Shown piece by piece: positions 1-7,678 of a stretch of 64,000 nucleotides of DNA. Location: contig NZ_JAFCKW010000004.1 in the NCBI RefSeq assembly GCF_018129965.1, positions 310,001 to 374,000 of the forward strand. The letters run 5' to 3'. How positions within the stretch are numbered: the stretch's first letter is position 1; the number at the start of each line of letters is the position of its first letter. The notes under the pieces are model-generated. The model was given only the letters and a program-made list of their open reading frames with translations, searched no databases and was not told where the DNA came from. Position numbers and translations under genes: made by a program. This DNA comes from Bradyrhizobium diazoefficiens (GTDB taxonomy: Bacteria > Pseudomonadota > Alphaproteobacteria > Rhizobiales > Xanthobacteraceae).

Positions 1-14
1 TAACCTTGAGGTTA
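1..14. promoter_or_regulatory. Palindrome at the window edge, possible operator
   Basis: TAACCT-TG-AGGTTA is a perfect 6-bp inverted repeat with a 2-bp centre at the very start of the window. It lies beyond the stop of the oxidoreductase gene and may belong to a promoter of a gene outside the window. No gene can be assigned to the first 79 bases. Confidence 0.2.
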
Positions 15-79
15 CGCGCTTCCAGATCAATCAGGAGAGAGGAGCGTAGCTGCACCCCACGGAGTGTCTTCGCTCTGCG

Positions 80-1267
80 TTACTCGGCTGCCATCGCGAA
101 TTCCGGCGACACCGGCGGTTTGGCCTCCGGCAAGCCGATGCTGGGACCATGTCCGCGGAAATTCCGCAACCACCAGGCCCAGTCCGGCTGAACGAGGTGG
201 AATGGATCGGAATGGCCGAGCTCGCGGGCTGCCCAGATCGGCCAATGCGGATTGGCTAGCGCCGGGCGACCGAGGAATACGAGGTCCACCAGCTCCTGGT
301 GGATCACGCGGTCGGCATTCTCGGGCACGCCGAGATTCCAGCTCGTGGCGACGGGAATTCCGACCTCTTCGCGAACCCGGTTGGCCCGGCCGATCATGAA
401 GCCGACGTCGTTGAAAGGCGGGCTGGTCATCTCGTCGGTGTTGAAGCCGAGCGAGAGGTCCGCAAGGTCGAGACCGTGCTCCTTCATCATCTTGACCGCG
501 ACGAGCGAGTCTTCGAACTGCGTGCCGTCCGGGTGCAGGTCGTCGCAACCGAGGCGCATCGTCAGCGGATATTTCTCGGGCCAGACGGCGCGCACGGCAT
601 CCAGGGCTTCGAGATGGAAGCGCGCGCGATTCTCGACGCTGCCGCCATATTGGTCGGTACGCTGATTGGCGAGCGGCGAGAAGAAGCTTGCGCCGAGATA
701 GCCGTGCGCAAAGTGCATTTCCAGCCATTTATAGCCGGCATCTAGCGCACGGCGCGCGGCATCCGCATAGGCCCTGTGCAGGCCCTTGATCTCGTCGATC
801 GTCAGCTCGTGCACGGGATAGATGTGGCCGCCGCCGCCATAGGGGATCGCGGACGGTGCGACGCAGGTCCAGCCATCGGGATGGTCGGGCGGCAGCTGCT
901 TCCAGGTCCCTTCGGAATTGACGCCCTTGTGTGGCGGTAGCTCGCTGCCCTTGCGCCCGGTGTGTCCGAGCTGAATCGCGGGCACGCCGCCCATCCGCTC
1001 GATGATCGCACAAACCCGTGCATGTCCCTCGATCTGGTCGTCGCTCCAGATGCCGGCGCAGGACGTCGTCGTGCGGCCATCCGGCGTGATCGCCATCTGC
1101 TCGCCGAACACCAGCGCGAAGCCGCCGGCAGCGCGGGCGCCGAGGTAACTGACGTGATAGTCGTCGAGCTTGCCGTCGACCGAATTGTACATCGTCATCG
1201 GCGACATCACGATGCGATTGCGAAGCGTGACGTCCTTGAGCGTGAATGGGCTGAAAAGATCGGGCAC
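80..1267 (-). CDS. NADH:flavin oxidoreductase, old yellow enzyme family
   Basis: 395 aa, a single FMN-binding TIM barrel, expected to use NAD(P)H to reduce an activated alkene or a related cytosolic substrate. Family marks seen: an N-terminal block with NRIVMSPMTMY, the IQLGHTGRKG strand, and the substrate-site block EMHFAHGYLGASFFSPLANQR followed by DQYGGS (residues about 180-205), which carries the paired active-site histidines of the family. VFLGRPALANP near the C-terminus is the usual phosphate-binding end of the barrel. It is the last gene of a leftward operon (MFS transporter, cupin, glutathione transferase, this gene), 41 bp after the transferase. The substrate is unknown; the operon suggests uptake and reductive breakdown of a small organic acid or electrophile. 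Confidence 0.85.
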   Translation of the reverse strand: MPDLFSPFTLKDVTLRNRIVMSPMTMYNSVDGKLDDYHVSYLGARAAGGFALVFGEQMAITPDGRTTTSCAGIWSDDQIEGHARVCAIIERMGGVPAIQLGHTGRKGSELPPHKGVNSEGTWKQLPPDHPDGWTCVAPSAIPYGGGGHIYPVHELTIDEIKGLHRAYADAARRALDAGYKWLEMHFAHGYLGASFFSPLANQRTDQYGGSVENRARFHLEALDAVRAVWPEKYPLTMRLGCDDLHPDGTQFEDSLVAVKMMKEHGLDLADLSLGFNTDEMTSPPFNDVGFMIGRANRVREEVGIPVATSWNLGVPENADRVIHQELVDLVFLGRPALANPHWPIWAARELGHSDPFHLVQPDWAWWLRNFRGHGPSIGLPEAKPPVSPEFAMAAE

Positions 1268-1308
1268 GTTCTCGTCTCCACTGATGGTTTGATGTTTCGG
1301 GAAGGCGG

Positions 1309-1944
1309 CTAGACGACCTTGTCGGTGATTGTCTGCGGCACCGGCACGGTGAGTGCGAAGGAGGGGCGCTGCTCGATGCGCGCGCAGAAGCGAGCGAGGT
1401 TGGGGTGAGGACCGCGCCAGTCGAATTCGGGGAAACGCACCGACAGATAGCCAAGCGCGGTGCCGACGGCGATGTCGCCGAGGCTGAATTCACGGCCCAC
1501 CGCGAAGGAGTTATCGGCGACGAGGCGCGCCATCTCGCGAACGCCGCCCTCGATTTTCCGGCGCTGACGTGCCAGCCATTCCCGGCTCTGCGCCGCTTCC
1601 GCGCGCATGCGCTCGAAGAAGGTGAGCAGCACCGCATCGCAGATGCCGTTACAGAGAACCTCGAGCCGGAGTGCCTCGATCTTGCCCTCGACGTCGACGG
1701 GCAGGAGCGGCGTCTGCGGGTATTTCAGCTCGAGAAATTGCAGGATGAAGCTGGAGTCGTAGATGGTCGAGCCGTCCTCGAGGATGAGGATGGGCAGCTT
1801 CTCGAGCGGGTTGTATCTTGGCGTGGACGTTGTGCTGTCCCAAGGCACTTCGGTCACGAGCTCGAACGGCAGGGCCTTCTCCAGAAGGGCGATCCGCACC
1901 TTGCGGGCATAGGGACTGGGTGTGGCGCTGATCAGCTTGAACAT
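1309..1944 (-). CDS. Glutathione S-transferase family protein
   Basis: 211 aa, the usual length for a cytosolic glutathione transferase. Residues 1-80 form the thioredoxin-like domain, with SPYARKV at the N-terminal active-site turn (Ser-10 region), the cis-proline segment KLPIL and the glutathione-contacting YDSSFI. The rest is the all-helical domain, with EFSLGDIAVGTAL matching the conserved N-capping box. An AGGAAG ribosome site lies just before the ATG. It sits between a cupin gene (57 bp upstream) and an old-yellow-enzyme gene, so conjugation or isomerisation of the same substrate is plausible. The substrate cannot be read from the sequence. Confidence 0.85.
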   Translation of the reverse strand: MFKLISATPSPYARKVRIALLEKALPFELVTEVPWDSTTSTPRYNPLEKLPILILEDGSTIYDSSFILQFLELKYPQTPLLPVDVEGKIEALRLEVLCNGICDAVLLTFFERMRAEAAQSREWLARQRRKIEGGVREMARLVADNSFAVGREFSLGDIAVGTALGYLSVRFPEFDWRGPHPNLARFCARIEQRPSFALTVPVPQTITDKVV

Positions 1945-2001
1945 GTCGGGCTTCCTGGATCCGCGCGGCCGGCCGTGGTCGCACCGTTCAATCGGGATTC
2001 T

Positions 2002-2439
2002 TCATGCCTTGTTGGGTTGCTCGCCCGGGGGAAGCACGACGAATTCGGCTGAATTCCGCATCGCTTCTTCCGGTCCAGCCGGCGAATAGACCGCAAGTAT
2101 CCGCAAGGGCTCCCAGCCGGTATTGAACGTCGAATGGAAGGCGCCGCGCGGAATGGTGACGAGGCTGCCGGGGCCGATGGCGGTCTCGACCGGCCGGCCG
2201 GCTTCGTCCTCGATCATCATCACGCCTTCGCCGCCGATCACGAAGATCAGTTGTTCCGATGCCGGATGGTTGTGCCGCGCATGACCTTGTCCCGGATTGA
2301 AGTAGAGCGAGACGGCGCTCATGTTTTCGGCACCGGTGGTTCGGGGCGACGCCATGATCTTGGCGGTCACCCAATGTGCGACGATCGTCTCGGCGTCGTT
2401 CGGGTTCATCACCGATCTGGTTGCGAGTGTCGTTTTCAT
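2002..2439 (-). CDS. Cupin domain protein
   Basis: 145 aa single-domain cupin. Both metal-binding motifs are complete: motif 1 as GHARHNHPASEQLIFVIGG (two His, one Glu) and motif 2 as GSLVTIPRGAFHSTFNTG (G-x5-P-x-G-x2-H-x3-N), so it should bind a divalent metal. Such proteins may be dioxygenases, isomerases or ligand sensors; nothing here decides between them. AGGAACGCA precedes the ATG at the right distance. It is the second gene of the leftward operon, 42 bp after the MFS transporter and ahead of the transferase and flavin oxidoreductase genes. Confidence 0.8.
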   Translation of the reverse strand: MKTTLATRSVMNPNDAETIVAHWVTAKIMASPRTTGAENMSAVSLYFNPGQGHARHNHPASEQLIFVIGGEGVMMIEDEAGRPVETAIGPGSLVTIPRGAFHSTFNTGWEPLRILAVYSPAGPEEAMRNSAEFVVLPPGEQPNKA

Positions 2440-2481
2440 TGCGTTCCTCTGCCCGGAGCCGTGCGAAAATGATCGGGCGTT

Positions 2482-4092
2482 CTAGCGGTTGATGTCGAAG
2501 TCCTTGGTCTCGGGAATGATCAGCGCCCCGATGACAGCGACGGCGCCGCAAATCACGATCGGAAACCAGAGCCCCGAATAGATGTTGCCGGTCGCGGCCA
2601 CGAGAGCGAAGGCGAAGGTCGGGGTCAGCCCCCCGAACCAGCCGGTGCCGATGTGGTAGGGGAGGGACATGGAGGTGTAGCGGATGCGCGCCGGAAACAT
2701 CTCGACCAGCATCGCGGCGACCGGGCCGTAGGCCATGGTCAGGCAGAACACGAGCCCAAACACGATCAGCGTCAGCATCGCGACGTTGACCTCGGCCGGA
2801 TCGGCCTTGGCCGGATAGCCGGCCGCCTGAACGGCGGATGCAAGATCCGCAGTCGCAACCGGCTTGCTGCCGACAAAAACGGTGGCGGGGCTTCCGGCCG
2901 GGGCCTTCTCGATGTCGTAGCTGACGGATAGCGCAGCGAGCTTCGACTTTGCGACGTCACAAGGCGTCGTGAACTTGCTGGTGCCGGTCAGGTTGAACTG
3001 GAAGCTGCAGGTGGCGGGATCGGCGAGGAGTTTCACCGGCGCGGTGGCAATGGCACGCTCCAGCGCCGGATTGCCGAAATGGGTCAGGCCGCGGAAGGCC
3101 GGATAGTAGGCGAGCGCTGCAAGCAGGATGCCGCTGAGCACGATCTTCTTGCGGCCGATGCGGTCCGACAACGTGCCGAACACGACGAAGAAGGGGGCCG
3201 CGAGCATCAGGGCGATGACCACGACGATGTTGGCCGTGACGGCATCGACTTTCAGCGTCTGGGTCAGGAACAGCAGCGTGTAGAACTGCGCGGTGTACCA
3301 GACCACGCCGAAGCCGGCGATCAGCCCGAACAGCGACGACACCACCAGCTTGACGTTCTTCCAGTTGCCGAAAGCCTCCGACACCGGCGCCTTCGACAGC
3401 GATCCCTCCGACTTCATCTGTGCGAAGATCGGGGATTCCTCCAGCGACATCCGGATCCAGAGCGAAATTCCGAGCAGGACGATCGAGAACAGGAAAGGCA
3501 GGCGCCAGCCCCACGCCGCGAACGCCGGCTCGCCCAGTGCAAGCCGCGTGATCAGCACGACCACCAGGCTGAGAATCAAGCCCGCTGTGCCGGTGACCTG
3601 GATCCAGGACGTGAAGGCGCCACGCCGCTTCTGGCCGGCATGCTCGGCGACATAGACCACGGCGCCGCCATACTCGCCGCCGACCGCCAACCCTTGCAGC
3701 ATGCGAAGGCTGACCAGTATTGCAGGCGCCACCAGGCCAATGGTGTCGTAGCCGGGCAGCACGCCGACCGCGAAGGTGGCGAGTCCCATCACCAGCATCG
3801 TGATCAGAAAGGTGTATTTGCGGCCGACGAGATCGCCGAGACGGCCGAAGACGATGGCGCCGAGCGGCCGGATGATGAAGCCGGCGGAAAACGCAAGCAG
3901 TGCGAACACAAACGCAATCGACGGCTCGGCCTTGGAAAAGAATTGCTGTCCGATCAGCCCCGCGAGCGATCCGAACATGACGAAGTCGTACCATTCGAAA
4001 ACGGTGCCGAGCGAGGCGGCGATCAGCACCCGCCGTTCGTCGGACGTCAGACGGCTACGCACGGTGGCGAGAGGAATGGTCGCATCCGTCAT
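2482..4092 (-). CDS. MFS transporter, metabolite:H+ symporter type
   Basis: 536 aa inner-membrane transporter of the major facilitator superfamily, closest in pattern to the metabolite:H+ symporter group (ShiA/ProP/KgtP-like). The N-terminal TM1 segment VFEWYDFVMFGSLAG is typical of that group, as are GRLGDLVGRKYT after TM2 and LSDRIGRKK after TM8. It is about 100 residues longer than usual because of a hydrophilic insert at roughly 345-440, with two cysteines (ATCSF, TPCDV), between two late membrane helices. It is the first gene of the leftward operon and lies opposite the IclR gene. Likely substrate: an organic acid processed by the downstream enzymes (inference). Confidence 0.88.
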   Translation of the reverse strand: MTDATIPLATVRSRLTSDERRVLIAASLGTVFEWYDFVMFGSLAGLIGQQFFSKAEPSIAFVFALLAFSAGFIIRPLGAIVFGRLGDLVGRKYTFLITMLVMGLATFAVGVLPGYDTIGLVAPAILVSLRMLQGLAVGGEYGGAVVYVAEHAGQKRRGAFTSWIQVTGTAGLILSLVVVLITRLALGEPAFAAWGWRLPFLFSIVLLGISLWIRMSLEESPIFAQMKSEGSLSKAPVSEAFGNWKNVKLVVSSLFGLIAGFGVVWYTAQFYTLLFLTQTLKVDAVTANIVVVIALMLAAPFFVVFGTLSDRIGRKKIVLSGILLAALAYYPAFRGLTHFGNPALERAIATAPVKLLADPATCSFQFNLTGTSKFTTPCDVAKSKLAALSVSYDIEKAPAGSPATVFVGSKPVATADLASAVQAAGYPAKADPAEVNVAMLTLIVFGLVFCLTMAYGPVAAMLVEMFPARIRYTSMSLPYHIGTGWFGGLTPTFAFALVAATGNIYSGLWFPIVICGAVAVIGALIIPETKDFDINR

Positions 4093-4179
4093 TGTCCTTC
4101 TCCCAGGCTGAAAAACTCGATCTGGCAGTCACGCGGACTTGTTCCGCGCCGCTCTTTCTAAGTCTGAACGTTGTGATAA

Positions 4180-4244
4180 TTTCAGTATATTGAAAAGCAT
4201 TTCTATTAGTCGAAATGCTGCTAATTTGGGCCCAACAATTGGGC
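4180..4244. promoter_or_regulatory. Three successive palindromes in the IclR/MFS divergent gap
   Basis: Three inverted repeats follow each other between the divergent genes: TTTCA-GTATAT-TGAAA at 4180-4195, AGCATTTC-TATTAGTC-GAAATGCT at 4196-4219 (perfect 8-bp arms) and GCCCAA-CAA-TTGGGC at 4230-4244. Their place between an IclR gene and the operon it faces makes one or more of them likely IclR operators. The surrounding bases are clearly AT-rich for this genome, as expected for promoters. Confidence 0.5.
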
Positions 4245-4287
4245 ATGCTTGCGGATGCGGCAGCGGCGCTTTACGAGGAGATCCGAT

Positions 4288-5055
4288 TTGAACGAGGCGG
4301 TGATAATGGGCGGCGGTCTGGATCCGGTGAAAGCAGCGTCGCGAACGCTCGACCTGTTCGAAGCGTTTGCCGAAGCGGGGGGGCCCCTGTCACTGACCGA
4401 GATCTCGCAGCGGATATCCGTGCCGATCTCGAGCTGCCACGGACTGATCCGGACTCTCCAGATGCGTGGCTACGTCTACGTGCTCGAAGAGCGAAAGCGG
4501 ATCTATCCGACCAAGCGGCTGTTCGGCATCGCCCAGGCCATCGGCCGTTACGACACAGCGCTGGAGCAGCTGTCGCCGATCGTAACCAGTCTTGCGAAGA
4601 CGACCGGCGAGACGGTCGTGGTCGGCAAGGTGCAGGGCGATATCGTGATCTATCTCGATGTCGTGCCGGGCAGCCACACCATACGTTATACGGCGTCGGC
4701 CGGTGACACGTTTCCCACCCACTCGAGCGCGCTTGGCAAGTCGATGCTGAGCCTTCTCAACGACCAGGCGCTGGACGCCGCGATCGGCAAGCTGAAGCTG
4801 ATCGAGTTCACCGACGCGACGATCACCGATCCCAAGGCCTTCAAGAAAGATATCCTGGCCGGGCGCGAGCGCGGCTACTTCCTGACGCGCGGAGAGACGG
4901 TGAGGGACGTGATGGGGATTTCCTTCCCGTGCCGGATCGGCGGGGAGCCCTATGCGATCGGTGTTGCCGGGCCAACGTCGCGGCTGAAGGAAAACTTCGA
5001 CAATTATCTGGCCGCGATCAAGGACGCAGAAGCCGCGATTGGCGAGTTGCGCTAG
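4288..5055 (+). CDS. IclR family transcriptional regulator
   Basis: 255 aa with the two IclR domains. The N-terminal winged helix-turn-helix runs through about residue 75 (AASRTLDLFEAFAEAGGPLSLTEISQRI then SCHGLIRTL). The C-terminal effector domain covers the rest, with GKVQGDIVIYLDV, the HSSALGKSMLS block and the RGYFLTRGETVRDVMGISFP segment. I place the start at TTG 4288 because GAGGAG at 4275-4280 sits 7 nt before it; an upstream in-frame ATG at 4249 has no comparable site. It is divergent from the MFS-cupin-GST-OYE operon and probably controls that operon in response to the imported compound (inference). Confidence 0.88.
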   Translation: MNEAVIMGGGLDPVKAASRTLDLFEAFAEAGGPLSLTEISQRISVPISSCHGLIRTLQMRGYVYVLEERKRIYPTKRLFGIAQAIGRYDTALEQLSPIVTSLAKTTGETVVVGKVQGDIVIYLDVVPGSHTIRYTASAGDTFPTHSSALGKSMLSLLNDQALDAAIGKLKLIEFTDATITDPKAFKKDILAGRERGYFLTRGETVRDVMGISFPCRIGGEPYAIGVAGPTSRLKENFDNYLAAIKDAEAAIGELR

Positions 5056-5079
5056 CTTCCCGCCATCGCTCTCGGCACG

Positions 5080-5523
5080 TTACTGATTGATCTCGGGCTC
5101 GACGAGCCGTGCCAGATTCCGCAGCGAGTCCTGCCAGCCGAGATGGCAGGCTTCGGGTGGAATGACGTCCGGGATGCCGGACTGGGTAATATCGAGTTCG
5201 GTGCCGACCGAAACCTTCTTCAGCGTCACGCTCACCTCGATCACGCCGGGCAGGTTGGGGTCGTCGAACCTGTCGGTGTAGCGGAGACGTTCGCCCGGGA
5301 TGAGCTCGAGATATTCGCCGCCAAACGAGTGGCTGTGGCCTGTCGTGAAGTTCCTGAACGACATCTTGAAGGTGCCACCGACCTTGGGCTCGAGATGATG
5401 CACCGTGCAGGTGAAGCCGTTCGGCGGGATCCATTTCGCCAGCGCATCCGCTTCGAGGAAAGCGCGATAGATTTTCTCCGGGCTGGTCGAGAGAACGCGG
5501 TGCAGGCGGACAGTGCTCGGCAT
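5080..5523 (-). CDS. SRPBCC domain protein, AHSA1-like
   Basis: 147 aa. The whole protein matches the START/Bet v1-like SRPBCC fold of the AHSA1 type: an opening VLSTSPEKIYRAFLEADALAKWIPP, the central GGTFKMSFRN strand, GEYLELIPGERLRYTDRF and a C-terminal helix with GWQDSLRNLARLVE. These proteins bind hydrophobic ligands or act in stress and polyketide chemistry; no function can be given here. It is convergent with the IclR gene (24 bp between stops). No strong ribosome site precedes the ATG. Confidence 0.8.
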   Translation of the reverse strand: MPSTVRLHRVLSTSPEKIYRAFLEADALAKWIPPNGFTCTVHHLEPKVGGTFKMSFRNFTTGHSHSFGGEYLELIPGERLRYTDRFDDPNLPGVIEVSVTLKKVSVGTELDITQSGIPDVIPPEACHLGWQDSLRNLARLVEPEINQ

Positions 5524-5644
5524 GGTGGTTCATCCCTGTGACTGGATGGGCCCGACATTGGCGTCGATGGGCCGTTCATGTCCTCAAGGACGACCGGGAT
5601 GCTGCCGATTTGACAGGGCATCGCAATTTTCTAAAGATGCGGCC

Positions 5645-5842
5645 TCAGGTCGGCGCCCTCAGGCCGGGCGAACTGATCCATGCGTCGATCTGCCTTGCGA
5701 TCTCGTCCTGCCGGACCTGTCGCAGCAAGGTCTCGTGGTATCGAGCGGGCGGCAGCATGCGCATCTCTTCGAGCAGGCGACCGACGTCGTCGGTGAGCCG
5801 CGCGTCGAGCGTTTCAGTGGGCTTGCAGCGAAACAGTTCCAT
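5645..5842 (-). CDS. Small hypothetical protein
   Basis: 65 aa, charged and probably helical (DVGRLLEEMRMLPPARYHETLLRQVRQ). The start is fixed by GAGGT placed 6 nt before the ATG at 5842; the open frame continues upstream but without family character. I do not recognise the family. It is unlinked to the SRPBCC gene downstream (about 120 bp away). Confidence 0.5.
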   Translation of the reverse strand: MELFRCKPTETLDARLTDDVGRLLEEMRMLPPARYHETLLRQVRQDEIARQIDAWISSPGLRAPT

Positions 5843-5995
5843 GGCGTACCTCGCTTGCTTGACAGGCGGGAGCGCAATTGGCGATCTCATCACCGGTAAA
5901 AGCCACGTGCCGGGCGGTGATGGGGAACAGTACCACCGGCACTGCGGCACGTATGTTCACTAGGATACGTTGTTGGCCCTGCACCTTCGGCGACG

Positions 5996-6194
5996 CCCCG
6001 AGGGGGGCGGGCTTATTAAATCCGGCCGCTGCCTTGCTAATGGCGACGGCGAGGTATAGGTTAGAGGCGTTCGTTCAGCCGCTGTGCCTTGTTGAATGCG
6101 CCCGCGGGCTCCTTTTCCAGAGACATCGACGAAATGAATCGGTTCTGCGTGAGCGTCACGCGGAATGCGCGCATGTGCGCTTTGGAGAAGAAAA
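5996..6194 (+). promoter_or_regulatory. Long 5' leader of the cold-shock gene
   Basis: The 352 bases between the small gene ending at 5842 and the cold-shock ATG hold no convincing gene. Promoter and leader of the cold-shock gene probably occupy the right half. Cold-shock mRNAs usually have long structured leaders that control translation by temperature. The leader here ends with GGAGAAG 4 nt before the ATG. A CGCCCC/GGGGCG hairpin lies nearby at 5994-6009. The exact 5' end cannot be told. Confidence 0.3.
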
Positions 6195-6404
6195 ATGCCG
6201 ACAGGTACAGTGAAGTGGTTTAACGGCCAGAAGGGCTTCGGATTCATTCAGCCCGACGACGGCGGCAACGATGTGTTCGTTCACATCAGCGCAGTCGAGC
6301 GGGCCGGTCTTGCGGGCCTCGCCGAGGGCCAGAAGGTCAACTTCGAGGCCAAGACCGACAAGATGCGGGGCAAGGTCAGCGCTGAGAATCTCTCGCTCGC
6401 CTAA
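6195..6404 (+). CDS. cspA: Cold-shock protein, CspA family
   Basis: 69 aa, the standard size of a single cold-shock domain. Both RNA-binding motifs are present: [11 protein letters not shown] (RNP1) and VFVHISAVE (RNP2), and the protein starts with the usual GTVKWFNGQ. It binds single-stranded RNA or DNA and acts as an RNA chaperone in the cytosol. The start at 6195 is set by GGAGAAG just upstream and by the family's normal N-terminus; an in-frame ATG 30 bp earlier would add an unrelated tail. Two hairpins, the second with a T-tract, follow the stop. The gene symbol marks the family; several paralogues are usual in these genomes. Confidence 0.95.
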   Translation: MPTGTVKWFNGQKGFGFIQPDDGGNDVFVHISAVERAGLAGLAEGQKVNFEAKTDKMRGKVSAENLSLA

Positions 6405-6415
6405 GCTCTCCAGTG

Positions 6416-6480
6416 CCGTTTCACGGATGTACTGAAACGGCCATGCGACCCGCTCGATCGTAAGGATTGAGCGGGTTTTG
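6416..6480 (+). terminator. Double-hairpin terminator after the cold-shock gene
   Basis: CCGTTTCA (6416-6423) pairs with TGAAACGG (6433-6440). A second stem, ACCCGCTC (6448-6455) with GAGCGGGT (6469-6476), is followed directly by TTTG. The second hairpin plus T-run is a typical Rho-independent terminator 12-75 nt after the stop. Confidence 0.75.
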
Positions 6481-6503
6481 TCTGTTGCCGACCAGGGGGG
6501 AAG

Positions 6504-6749
6504 ATGAGCACCAAGAGATCAGCCGGCCCCTCACCCGAAAGCATTGCGCGTTCCGAGCGTCAACGCGCGGCCGCAGACGAAGGCGCACGGGCGATGGCGG
6601 ATGCCGAGCGGCAGTCGTTCGATGTCCGCAAGAACATGGCGCGGCTTCGCGAACTGCGTGAGGCCAAGGAAATTGCCGATGCAGCGCTTCGCGCATCGTT
6701 GCCTCCGCCCGCACCGAAAAAGCGCGCGACGAAGAAGGCGCCGCGATAG
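6504..6749 (+). CDS. Small hypothetical protein, lysine/alanine-rich
   Basis: 81 aa, very polar and basic, with a helical middle (DVRKNMARLRELREAKEIADAALRA) and a PKKRATKKAPR tail like those of DNA- or RNA-binding proteins. GGGGAAG precedes the ATG by a suitable distance. I do not recognise a named family. It follows the cold-shock terminator, so it is probably a separate unit. Confidence 0.6.
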   Translation: MSTKRSAGPSPESIARSERQRAAADEGARAMADAERQSFDVRKNMARLRELREAKEIADAALRASLPPPAPKKRATKKAPR

Positions 6750-6812
6750 GCGCGTTCGATAGCGCCGACCATCGTTCCAGGAAGGCCGGTCACATGCCAG
6801 GGATTGCGGATC

Positions 6813-7028
6813 GTGGCTAGGATCAAGCCCGATGGCGGCGGCACCATCACCTTCTTTCTCGCGCTCGGCGCGGGACGGCAGACGTGCCGGCTCGCCACCA
6901 ATTTCCGGACCCAGAAGCAGGCCTTCAGCTATCTTCAGAAATACCGCACCGAGTTCGAGCGCATCGCGCGGGTCCAGCTGGCTTCGGGCGAACTCGAAGA
7001 CGGCATCGTCGTACTCTCGATGCTGTAG
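6813..7028 (+). CDS. Small hypothetical protein
   Basis: 71 aa. The sequence reads like a folded domain (GGTITFFLALGAGRQTCRLATNFRTQKQAFSY split by a helix ending in FERIARVQLASGELEDGIVVLSML), but I do not recognise the family. Start choice: GTG at 6813 has AGGGA nine bases upstream; TTG at 6804 would place the same site against the codon. It follows the 81-aa gene on the same strand at 63 bp. Confidence 0.55.
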   Translation: MARIKPDGGGTITFFLALGAGRQTCRLATNFRTQKQAFSYLQKYRTEFERIARVQLASGELEDGIVVLSML

Positions 7029-7049
7029 ATCAATAGTTCGGAGCTCTTG

Positions 7050-7232
7050 CTATTCGGCCTGATCTTTGGGCTTGGCCTCGCGCGCCAATCGCTCCGCCTT
7101 CAGACGCTCGCGGTTCTCGTTGAAGGAGTGCTGGTCCTTGGCATAGTCGTTGACCGGCTTCTGCGTCTCGACAGGTTTGAACGCCTTGTTGGCTTCGCGC
7201 TTGGCGCGATCGGGGGATTGATCTTTCGACAT
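7050..7232 (-). CDS. Small hypothetical protein, highly charged
   Basis: 60 aa, almost entirely charged (SKDQSPDRAKREANKAFK ... ENRERLKAERLAREAK), probably a single helix or disordered. GAGGAC sits 4-5 nt before the ATG at 7232, which supports this start rather than the long upstream extension of the frame. Function unknown. Confidence 0.55.
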   Translation of the reverse strand: MSKDQSPDRAKREANKAFKPVETQKPVNDYAKDQHSFNENRERLKAERLAREAKPKDQAE

Positions 7233-7412
7233 GTCGTCCTCGACTTGATCAACGAGCGGTGCCGCGACATTTGCCGGGCATCGTCTCTCGCTGTTGACCG
7301 GCTTGTCATCATCAAGATGACAGGGCGGATAATTTCTTCTGGGTTGGGTAGTTTTCTGCAAGACTTGATCGCCCGCAGGGCAAACCCTACGCATCTCTGA
7401 CAGCGCGCCGGC

Positions 7413-7441
7413 AAAACCGCAACGGCCTGCAGCGGTTTTTG
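7413..7441. terminator. Hairpin with T-run, probable terminator
   Basis: AAAACCGC (7413-7420), an 11-nt loop, then GCGGTTTT (7432-7439) and a further T. The stem carries T-runs on both strands, so it can end transcription in either direction. On the minus strand it would close the decayed locus at 7679-8569. Confidence 0.5.
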
Positions 7442-7469
7442 TTCCTCCATGCCACACCCGCTGCCAGTT

Positions 7470-7505
7470 GATGGCGGGTACGCTGGCGCCAATCCGCCTA
7501 TACGC
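7470..7505. repeat. Dispersed repeat copy 1 (GGCGGATTACGC family)
   Basis: This is the most divergent of three copies within 290 bp of a short element whose core reads ATGGCGGATTACGCTGGCGC followed by an inverted GATCCGCC. Its ends pair (GGCGG with CCGCC). It abuts the remnant reading-frame tail at 7506. Confidence 0.55.
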
Positions 7506-7548
7506 TCAAACCTTCTTCATCACGTCAAGCAGCGCCCTAGTCCCCTTG
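7506..7548 (-). pseudogene. Remnant C-terminal tail of a paralogue
   Basis: On the minus strand the last 14 codons, ending at TGA 7506, read LKGTRALLDVMKKV, close to the end of the neighbouring intact gene (LKRTKALLSAMKKV, stop 7973). The final 15 bases are identical in both. No matching upstream part exists here; a repeat copy lies directly upstream. I read it as the remains of a duplicated gene. Confidence 0.5.
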
Positions 7549-7555
7549 AGCCTGC

Positions 7556-7590
7556 GGGGCGGATTAGCGTCAGCGTAATCCGCCATGATC
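7556..7590. repeat. Dispersed repeat copy 2 (GGCGGATTACGC family)
   Basis: Inverted copy: GGGGCGGATTAGCGTCAGCG then TAATCCGCCAT. The arms GGCGGATTA and TAATCCGCC are perfectly complementary, so it folds into a hairpin. It lies directly upstream of the remnant tail at 7506-7548. Confidence 0.65.
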
Positions 7591-7678
7591 AACCACGACA
7601 TGACCGAAGCCTGCGCCATCGGAGCGACCATGCTCAACGATCGTCGCGCGCGATCCGGCGGCCGCTGGTTCGTTACCG

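Noticed and set aside
5960..6247. 95-codon minus-strand frame opposite the cold-shock leader
   Set aside because: No ribosome site, low-complexity basic translation, and overlap with the cold-shock start.
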